From positions 7,874,001 to 7,938,000 of the forward strand of contig NC_061147.1 of NCBI RefSeq assembly GCF_905220365.1: DNA of 64,000 nucleotides, read 5' to 3'. Below are positions 60,701-64,000 of the stretch, one piece after another. The DNA comes from Vanessa cardui. Its lineage: Eukaryota; Arthropoda; Insecta; Lepidoptera; Nymphalidae. Position numbers and translations under genes: made by a program. Every line of letters begins with the position of its first letter. Position 1 is the stretch's first letter. A model generated the notes under the pieces. The model was not told the DNA's origin. It did not search any database and was given only the letters and a program-made list of their open reading frames with translations.

Positions 60701-62147
60701 AAAAAATAAGTAAACAAAAATAAGCAATTATCTAAAATTAAAGATACACCTTAGTTATTTAAGTCCCCAGTGCTCGCATTACGATTAAAGTGGATTTTCC
60801 TCGGGATGGTGGGTGATGTCGCAGTGTCGACACTCGCTGTAGAGCCTCGTGTCGTTGTACTTGCGACTGTCAACATGTCCTACTAAATCCGTTATCTTAA
60901 CATCTGAATTTTTTTACAGAAGTAATCGTACACACTTAATAACATATGTAAAGTCGGAGTAAGAAAACCTTCTCAGTTTTCAAATACATTCCTTTATCAA
61001 GTCTTAAACTCTTAGTACCTTTTTAATCTAAACATCAAATTTTTGCGACGCAATATGTGATTCTCGATCGGTAACACAGATTAATAGGTTATACTGAGCT
61101 CACAAAAATAGATCTTAAGGTGACGAACCTCTTCTTACCCCGACTGTACTATGCATATTATAGTCAATTTAATTAACACAATGCGTTACTGTTATGTGAG
61201 ACATGACTTTGTGCTGCAGGCGAGCTGTGCACGGAGGCGCGCGCGCCCGTGCGTCGCGCGGCGAGCCAGACGCTGTTCAGCTGCATCGGCGCGCACGGCA
61301 CGCTGCTCAGCAAGCCCGCCTGGCGCGCGCTGCTCGCCGTGCTCTTCCCCATGCTCGACCAGGTCGGATACGTTTTATTTACGTGGTGGTAGGGCTTTGC
61401 GCAAGCCCGCCTGGGTAGGTACCCACTCATCAGATATTCTACCGCTAAACAACAGTACGCAGTATTGTTGTATTCCGGTTTGAAATGTGAGTGAGCCAGT
61501 GTAACTACAGTCACAAGGGACATAACATCTTAGTTCCCAAAGTTGGTGGCGCATTGGGGATGTAATTAATAGTTAATATTTCTTACAGCTTCATTATCTG
61601 TGGGTGATGGTGACCACTTACCACTTACATCAGGTGGCACATATGCTTGTCTGCCAACCTATTCCATAAAAAAACAATATCCTCGTTCTACTACTCTCTA
61701 ACAGTAAGCTTTGGTATTGAATTAGTGCCCTGAAAAGCCGTTTGCAGTTTCACGATAGATTGAAAAAAAGCATTGTAAAACAATTTCCCGCTATAAAGTA
61801 GATCCCCAAAAGGTCCTTCCCATATTCTCTCGCTGTTGTACAGGAGATAAATAAACAGAAAGTCAGTGGCTCAACTCAATCTTAACTGACTATATTTGCT
61901 AGACTATGTATAATATATACACATAGTTTTTTTGGAATCTTATTATTATCAAGTATAAATATATTTACCATTTATACATTTTAATATTTATATAAAGTTT
62001 GTATTAAACTAATCATCAAACTCTTTTTTCTTTTTTAAGGTCCAAAAGCAATCTAACATTGCCAGTTCTGAGAAGGTGGACACTGGCGAGCACATACTTA
62101 TCCATCACACGAGGAACACAGCGCAGAAACAATGGGCCGAGACGCAA
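34104..62147 (+). CDS. mon2: MON2 (Golgi/endosome Arf-GEF-like scaffold), 27 exons in window, 3' end beyond the right edge
   Basis: MON2 relates to large Arf-GEFs of the Sec7/BIG/GBF group but lacks Sec7. It acts on trans-Golgi/endosomal membranes in retrograde and secretory traffic (with DOPEY/ATP9A in animals). Exons: 34104-34223, 34429-34560, 37866-38048, 39123-39252, 39637-39737, 39870-39995, 40084-40163, 40645-40786, 41078-41192, 41510-41641, 47753-47849, 48126-48254, 49468-49550, 52066-52193, 52639-52758, 53178-53382, 53454-53587, 53797-53908, 54581-54622, 56372-56499, 56744-56845, 56928-57038, 57847-58022, 58978-59140, 59554-59692, 61220-61362 and 62040-62147. Phases agree at every junction, giving 3381 nt and 1127 residues. 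Animal MON2 hallmarks include LLRLVSVIVHKY, VTECEIFLSL, IEMLDRTEAPTI, KSSWCGLVWGL, LLETGLANMHRIEI and QKQWAET. The family is about 1600-1700 residues, so roughly one third lies outside the window. Confidence 0.95.
34927..35331. repeat. Left LTR (405 bp)
   Basis: Starts TGTCGGCGCGGAGCC, ends CTACTACGTTA. It contains a perfect inverted repeat TGACGTCAGC-tat-GCTGACGTCA near 35270-35292 in which each arm holds a CRE-type TGACGTCA, and AATAAA at about 35191. Confidence 0.85.
37300..37704. repeat. Right LTR (405 bp)
   Basis: Matches the left LTR base for base as far as I could compare, which points to a recent insertion. Followed by tatatttttaaaag of the MON2 intron. Confidence 0.85.
38826..39112 (+). 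mobile_element. tRNA-derived SINE, MON2 intron 3, adjoining exon 4 acceptor
   Basis: Near full-length copy (gatatggcccagtggttaga to gggaatttacagttgttgt). MON2 exon 4 begins at 39123, so the SINE tail supplies most of the tract before the acceptor tttacag. Confidence 0.85.
39870..41641 (+). CDS. mon2: MON2 exons 6-10, HUS-type region
   Basis: Residues 223-420. Exon 6 has DIIQLINGDSAHWLVG. Exon 7 has ISEFRFLLKEHVCALIIRLF. Exon 8 is GC-rich and contains an insertion-like Gly/Ala run before ERPHFPVTMRLLRLVSVIVH. Exon 9 has VTECEIFLSLTIKFLDPDKP. Exon 10 has CYDMKPHATNIFQDIVNALG. This corresponds to the homology-upstream-of-Sec7 (HUS) armadillo repeats of MON2/BIG proteins. The acceptor of exon 8 is the downstream copy of a duplicated 60-bp segment. 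Confidence 0.93.
40411..40642. repeat. 60-bp direct repeat around a 112-bp insert before the MON2 exon 8 acceptor
   Basis: 40411-40470 and 40583-40642 match at 59 of 60 positions (cacat[g/c]tcgacactatgtg onward). The downstream copy ends ...ggcttAG and is the acceptor; the upstream copy ends ...ggctttg with no AG. The 112-bp insert (40471-40582) resembles 42381-42497, just downstream of the nested Kunitz-type gene's stop codon. Confidence 0.75.
42512..44408 (-). CDS. Nested antisense gene: divergent Kunitz-type domain protein, four exons
   Basis: Lies inside MON2 intron 10 on the opposite strand. Exons 44408-44366, 44303-44174, 43647-43493 and 42708-42512 join in consistent phase to 174 codons plus TAA. 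After a basic start (MSKYRAPPNKNKRH) comes a cysteine-rich segment with C31, C40, C57, C63, C78 and C82. The cysteine spacing of 8-16-5-14-3 is close to Kunitz/BPTI (8-15-7-12-3), with the family signatures GMC, WTFVF, YGC, SNRF and SYERCMKRC. The usual YGGC has lost one Gly, an extra C28 is present, and the P1 position is Ile41. The tail (LRSKSWGRRDIDADYDPEVD and on) is acidic. In-frame TAG lies just upstream of the ATG, and no signal peptide exon was found, so the true 5' end may be missed. Protease inhibition is inferred from the fold only. Confidence 0.72.
42744..42787. other. 44-nt near-perfect hairpin
   Basis: AGAAATGCAATGATATATCT(A) pairs with its inverse after a 2-nt centre, with one mismatch in 21 pairs. 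It lies in the last intron of the Kunitz-type gene, 36 bp from its final exon. Confidence 0.7.
42812..43094. mobile_element. 283-bp element with perfect 20-bp terminal inverted repeats
   Basis: CAAAGAAGCCTTTTTAGTAT (42812-42831) and its exact inverse (43075-43094) bound a non-coding segment in the last intron of the nested Kunitz-type gene. No target duplication is evident. Confidence 0.6.
43787..44074 (-). mobile_element. tRNA-derived SINE nested in another repeat, intron of the Kunitz-type gene
   Basis: Reverse-orientation copy with a caacaacaacag tail. On both sides lie halves of the 'taactttgtctgtctg ... cgcgaacgaagtcgcgggc' repeat (43675-44125), so the SINE inserted into an older repeat. 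Confidence 0.8.
44409..45353. other. Stretch upstream of the Kunitz-type gene, no exon recognised
   Basis: This should hold the 5' end of the nested gene. A minus-strand ATG at 44714 opens MHLLKIIA before a GTAATG donor, and a strong acceptor tttcctttcag lies near 44646, but the phases do not join to the Kunitz exons, so I did not add them. Confidence 0.5.
45362..47730. mobile_element. Non-autonomous hAT-type DNA transposon in MON2 intron 10
   Basis: Terminal inverted repeats CAGGGACTTAAA (45362-45373) and TTTAAGTCCCTG (47719-47730) are flanked by an exact 8-bp duplication GTTATTTA (45354-45361 and 47731-47738), the hAT signature. The 2369-bp body is AT-rich with no transposase-length frame. 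About 200 bp at each end are packed with ACGTTA/AACGAT/ATCGTT motifs in both orientations, which look like subterminal transposase-binding repeats. The right end is 22 bp from MON2 exon 11. Confidence 0.85.
47753..48254 (+). CDS. mon2: MON2 exons 11-12
   Basis: Residues about 421-495. Exon 11 (47753-47849) reads FYWKGVWLPLCVTFEPGTAK. The codon TA/T spans the next junction. Exon 12 (48126-48254) uses the acceptor aaatccag/TATAGAG, giving YIEMLDRTEAPTIQDGYGIS and a conserved helix ending LEGDDYFR. A hAT-type element ends 22 bp upstream of exon 11. Confidence 0.93.
48811..49428. mobile_element. 618-bp inverted-repeat element (MITE-like) in MON2 intron 12
   Basis: The left end (CAGGGTATTTGGTAATTCG, continuing through GATAGGGGTAA) and the right end are inverted copies over about 50 bp with only about four mismatches. 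TATA flanks both ends, a likely TA or TATA target duplication. No coding frame. The superfamily is uncertain; it does not match the hAT element at 45362 despite the shared CAGGG start. The right end is 39 bp before exon 13. Confidence 0.8.
49468..52193 (+). CDS. mon2: MON2 exons 13-14, acidic low-complexity linker
   Basis: Residues about 496-566. Exon 13 (49468-49550) is LQELYDDSQNDAEDKEINSN and exon 14 (52066-52193) is Glu/Asp/Asn/Lys-rich, ending DKERQLKLQ. These are poorly conserved and disordered-looking, and are held in place by phase (2 to 1 to 0) and by their flanking MON2 exons. A 618-bp inverted-repeat element lies just upstream of exon 13. Confidence 0.85.
51685..51905 (+). mobile_element. 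tRNA-derived SINE nested in another repeat, MON2 intron 13
   Basis: The copy lacks the final tail. It splits a 'ctctgtctgtctg ... aaacgcgagcaaagccgcgcg' repeat spanning 51555-51960. Confidence 0.8.
52279..52505 (-). mobile_element. Degraded SINE, MON2 intron 14
   Basis: Reverse-orientation copy starting taacagcctgtaaatttccc. The tRNA-related part is lost and an internal 'gagctcagtggtgaag' stretch is inverted. Confidence 0.65.
52639..53908 (+). CDS. mon2: MON2 exons 15-18
   Basis: Residues 567-756. Exon 15 (52639-52758) reads IKSSWCGLVWGLSVLAEASI. Exon 16 (53178-53382) is extremely GC-rich: VTNARDACIGALCRC and DLRHHVVWVGTPLPC. Exon 17 (53454-53587) has SFVMVTSRHVTAMRALL and HAWLPVLTTLQHL. 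Exon 18 (53797-53908) has VWILGLKPSTGGSMKASRAS and AVMADLP. The intron between exons 16 and 17 is only 71 bp, mostly CA/CG repeats, with a weak donor (GTACCC). Confidence 0.92.
53383..53453 (+). other. MON2 intron 16, 71-bp intron made largely of CA/CG repeats
   Basis: gtaccccc, then repeated cacacgcacacg units, then gtgtgtccgcag. It is the shortest intron seen in either gene, and the repeat fills the space between donor and acceptor. Confidence 0.75.
54340..54515 (+). repeat. LINE-like 3' repeat fragment, upstream of the MON2 microexon
   Basis: Degraded copy of the 15455-15745 family (ccactcatcggatattctac, gtgagtgagtcagtataact). Confidence 0.6.
54581..54622 (+). CDS. mon2: MON2 candidate 42-nt cassette microexon
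   Basis: Borders ttattttcag/GTCAGC and ATGAGTG/GTATAC. Phase is 1 at both ends, so inclusion adds exactly 14 residues (GQQVPVAESLGVMS) between exon 18 (ADLP) and exon 20 (ALSAMLSRVF) and skipping leaves the frame intact. Human MON2 joins these regions almost directly, so the exon is probably optional or insect-specific. Its support is the splice sites and the open phase only. Confidence 0.6.
55449..55500. other. Hairpin around GTATAATCGA in MON2 intron 19
   Basis: cgttGTATAATCGA and TCGATTATACgacg form a 14-15 bp stem with one mismatch and a loop of about 20 nt. Confidence 0.55.
56372..62147 (+). CDS. mon2: MON2 exons 20-27, conserved C-terminal half (start)
   Basis: Residues 771-1127, the beginning of the Mon2 C-terminal region. 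Markers: exon 20 KNLDDVALHHLIDALCKLSN; exon 21 FAVAKLLETGLANMHRIEIM; exon 22 CQHPHIRMREWGVEAITYLV; exon 23 RARQLECAARLLHSRGDQLG; exon 24 VRSAFQCAQLVAGDLLGCAG and KELNISLTAVGLM; exon 25 WNISDYLYHNRDKL and DRLWMCLYIRL; exon 26 RRAASQTLFSCIGAHGTLLS; exon 27 IASSEKVDTGEHILIHHTRN followed by QKQWAETQ. Exons 23-26 are strongly GC-rich while exons 20-22 and 27 are not. The donor after exon 26 (GTCGGA) is weak. After exon 27 the intron contains a DIRS-like element up to the window edge. Confidence 0.94.
57470..57775 (+). mobile_element. tRNA-derived SINE, MON2 intron 22
   Basis: Near full-length copy, gctgagatggcccagtggtt to acaggctgttactttacttt. It ends about 70 bp before exon 23. Confidence 0.85.
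58085..58210 (-). repeat. LINE-like 3' end, reverse orientation, MON2 intron 23
   Basis: Shares ttattcaagtaggcttttac and aagctaccaccggttcgga with 8699-8830. Confidence 0.6.
58619..58962. mobile_element. MITE copy 1 (about 344 bp) in MON2 intron 23
   Basis: Imperfect terminal inverted repeats of about 31 bp: GTATAATACGACACAACTTA and onward at the left, and the inverse of GTATAGTATGACACAAATTA at the right. A second, highly similar copy lies at 60335-60679. No coding frame beyond short noise. The right end stops 15 bp before MON2 exon 24. Confidence 0.8.
59800..59975 (+). mobile_element. Second SINE-like family, copy in MON2 intron 25
   Basis: cccgggttcaattcctggct followed by the same body as at 1270-1390 (gtctgggtgtttgtggtacc-like). 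Confidence 0.65.
60062..60337. mobile_element. 276-bp element with perfect 16-bp terminal inverted repeats
   Basis: TACAAGCTAGCGCTGT at 60062-60077 is the exact inverse of ACAGCGCTAGCTTGTA at 60322-60337. The interior has two AATAAA-like signals and no frame. It could be a MITE or a solo LTR with palindromic ends. Its right arm overlaps the first bases of MITE copy 2. Confidence 0.5.
60335..60679. mobile_element. MITE copy 2 (about 345 bp) in MON2 intron 25
   Basis: Same family and orientation as the copy at 58619-58962. The bodies are near-identical, including ATAGCGTCGAATGGCGCGAT, with scattered substitutions. No clear target duplication was seen. It directly follows another inverted-repeat element (60062-60337). 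Confidence 0.8.
60785..60903 (-). CDS. Orphan coding-looking terminal exon, antisense in MON2 intron 25
   Basis: On the minus strand a good acceptor (aaaaaaattcag) is followed by 119 nt open in phase 1: VKITDLVGHVDSRKYNDTRL then YSECRHCDITHHPEENPL and TAA. The biased, charged, Cys/His-containing sequence looks like real protein in contrast to the AT-rich surroundings, and codon use is GC-rich like other exons here. No partner exon could be recognised upstream on the minus strand. I do not recognise the protein. It could be the last exon of a nested gene, a pseudogene or a captured exon fragment. Confidence 0.4.
61381..61668 (+). repeat. LINE-like 3' repeat in MON2 intron 26
   Basis: Same repeat as at 15455-15745. 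It begins 19 bp after the donor of exon 26. Confidence 0.7.
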
Positions 62148-62214
62148 GTATGTTGACATAATTACATTATATTTCTAAAAAAATAAGAAAAAGAAGTAAT
62201 AGAAATTATTATGT

Positions 62215-64000
62215 GTTCCGTTTGACGACTGAAGTCCATTATGAGAGAGTACATTGTACTTGTTCCGCCGCTAGCCGCCAGAGGTCTCCGTTTTCCCTCC
62301 AAAAATGACTGCTCAGTGGCGCCCTCAACTTTCTTAGCGATGTTTCGTTCCACAAGCCGCCATATTTTTTCGTCATTGTTGCGTTGTTCTTCGAACCGCG
62401 TGCTAAAGCTGCTTATCGAAATTTGTCTATAAATTATTTTGAACTTTTGAGAAGTAAAAAGTTCTGTTTTCGTTTTTCCTATTTCGTGGTCGTGATTATT
62501 ATGGAAACTAACGACCAAGAAAACGTGACTGCAAATTCGCGAAAGCGTCGTCTTAGCTCGATTTCGGATTCTCGCGCCGGTATCGTTAACGATACAATGT
62601 CGGAAGGTGCTCTGGGCACCACGCGTTTGACTGTTCGTTCTAGACGTTCATCGAGCCCTAGTGACAGTGATAGTGACGAAAGTGTTGTGAGTAAGGAGTC
62701 ACAGCCTACACCGAAGCGCGTGCGCCGCTCACGCCGCACGCGCCGCTCGCGCTGCTCGCGCGGCTCCCGCAGCTGCGTTTCGGGCTCTACGGTGGAAGAC
62801 GACGAATTGCATCAAAGGTTTGAGGCCCTCTCGCAACATCTGGTGAGTTACATCTAAAATATTATGCAACCGGGTGCTGCGCAAACACCTAGGGCAGTAA
62901 TACCCTCACAACCTGCATTAGAGGAAAGATCGACACCTTTTCTCGTTAAACCTATTCCTGACAGTCGCGGCAGTGACCTACCCGCAAATATTAATAAGTT
63001 AGTGGTAGGTGATATAGCGAAGTTGGATCTTACTATCAAAGAACCCACAATTGCAAGAGCCAATAACGAACGCGTAGCTAAAATGATGTCGGTACAACGT
63101 TTGGATTCTGAAGACTGGAACTCTGTACGCTATACCGAAACTCAAAAGAAGTACGTCGCGTTCCCGGGCTTCATGGAACTAAAAGTGAACGAGGAATTGC
63201 GAAAGTTTGATGATCCTAAGGCTCCATTGCGATGGTTTCAAATGGAGCGGAGTTTTGCAGCGTTGTCCAATGCTGTTATGGCTCAAAATTAGTCCGTAAA
63301 TGAAGCTTTACAATCTCTCATTGATTGGTCGGCGGTAAACCAATCTCAGCTCTCTCCGTCATCCATTTATGAGAAACTGAAAGAACTTTTCGGAACCGAT
63401 TCGCCCTATAAAAGCGTAATACACGATATTTTTCAAATAATTTGCGGAAAACGTGCAGAGGTGTTGGAACTTCGTCGTCGTGCTATTGTCAAGGCTATTA
63501 AAGGTACGTACGTTCGAGAAGACATAGAGAAAATACCTCCCTCGGCCGAATATATGTTCAACCCTGAGGCTTTATCTGCGTATGTGCAAAAAATAGGGGG
63601 GGTGGACAAGCTACACAAACAATATGCCGCATCAACAACTTCTACGGTTTCTCGGCCTGTGTCCTCTAGCCCGTCAACGCCAAAAGGGAGGACATAAAAG
63701 CCACAAGCAAAGTAAACAAAACTTTAAAAGTAAATGACTCGAGTGGTTTTACGGGGGGGTGTCTAAGGCTCTTTCAAAAGAAGTGGGCCGCCTTGAATCC
63801 TCCACAGGCTATATTAAAAATGGTATCTGGTGCCCGCATTCCTTTCAACCAAGCGCCACCATTAATTCTTCCAACAAAAGAAGTTTTGACGGAATACCAG
63901 ACTCCAAAATCGACGTTAATGTCAATCGAGTTACAGAAGATGATTCAAACTCGTGTTCTAGAGCCTGCACCCCCTACCCCAAGTTTCATTTCCCCGTTGT
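62215..64000 (+). mobile_element. DIRS-like retrotransposon, 5' part, truncated by the window edge
   Basis: Begins in the MON2 intron after exon 27. A Gag-like frame from 62501 (METNDQENVTANSRKRRLSS, Ser/Arg-rich) continues in one reading frame to 63697 but is broken by TAA at 62855 and TAG at 63290; sequence on both sides of the stops remains protein-like. A second frame overlapping its end reads RLFQKKWAALNPPQAIL, SGARIPFNQAPP and VLEPAPPTPSFISPL, which resembles the start of a DIRS-type reverse transcriptase (GxxIPF then FxSPL). The rest of pol, and any tyrosine recombinase, is off the edge. The left boundary is approximate. Confidence 0.65.
62501..63697 (+). pseudogene. Gag-like ORF of the DIRS-like element with two in-frame stops
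   Basis: About 399 codons. The first segment (62501-62857) is basic/Ser-rich with runs of Arg-Ser, as in nucleic-acid-binding Gag. The second (62864-63292) includes RWFQMERSFAALSNAVMAQ. The third (from 63293) includes LIDWSAVNQSQLS and REDIEKIPPSAEYMFNP. The stops TAA (62855) and TAG (63290) make this copy look decayed. Confidence 0.65.

Noticed and set aside
62162..62518. 118-residue minus-strand frame over the start of the DIRS-like element
   Set aside because: Antisense of the element's leader; no similarity or splice context, while the plus-strand frames give a coherent Gag-to-pol order.

Overview
The window looks like nuclear DNA from a moth or butterfly. Intron-rich genes sit in AT-rich sequence that is crowded with tRNA-derived SINEs of the type common in Lepidoptera (A-box-like and B-box-like motifs, and tails that read as 'primary-insect-genome' filler), LINE-like 3' fragments, MITEs, a hAT relative, an LTR element and a DIRS-like element. 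Two large conserved genes lie head to head. All exon models below come from reading GT/AG sites, codon phase and protein similarity by eye. No transcript data were available.

Left half (1-31302, minus strand): a WNK protein kinase. Twenty-one exons are visible and join with consistent phase into about 1861 residues with no stop, so the gene continues past base 1. The order is: N-terminal exon at 31006-31302; a 12.1 kb first intron; linker exons 2-6; the kinase domain on exons 7-13; a first CCT/autoinhibitory domain (exons 13-14); a huge Gln-rich exon (2474-4539); a second CCT domain (exon 18); and a Pro/Gln-rich tail with an RFxV motif. The intron after kinase exon 11 holds a 2.1 kb array of about 19.5 copies of a 107-bp unit. 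Each unit is the 3' end of exon 11 plus its splice donor.

Middle (31303-34103): a 2.8 kb AT-rich intergenic region between the divergent 5' ends, with a perfect 14-bp hairpin.

Right half (34104-62147 and beyond, plus strand): MON2, the Golgi/endosome scaffold related to large Arf-GEFs but lacking Sec7. Twenty-seven exons in consistent phase give 1127 residues. The gene runs off the right edge. Its introns carry a young LTR element with apparently identical LTRs, a 2.37 kb hAT-type element with 8-bp target duplication, a 618-bp element with about 50-bp terminal inverted repeats, a pair of about 345-bp MITEs, several SINEs and, at the right edge, the 5' part of a DIRS-like retrotransposon. Several of these insertions stop only 10-40 bp before an exon.

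Two antisense coding signals are nested inside MON2 introns. One is a four-exon gene (42512-44408) encoding a divergent Kunitz-type domain with an acidic tail. The other is a lone coding-looking terminal exon (60785-60903). WNK acts in chloride/osmotic signalling to Fray/SPAK-OSR1 kinases and MON2 acts in endosome-Golgi trafficking; no functional link between them is visible beyond their divergent arrangement.
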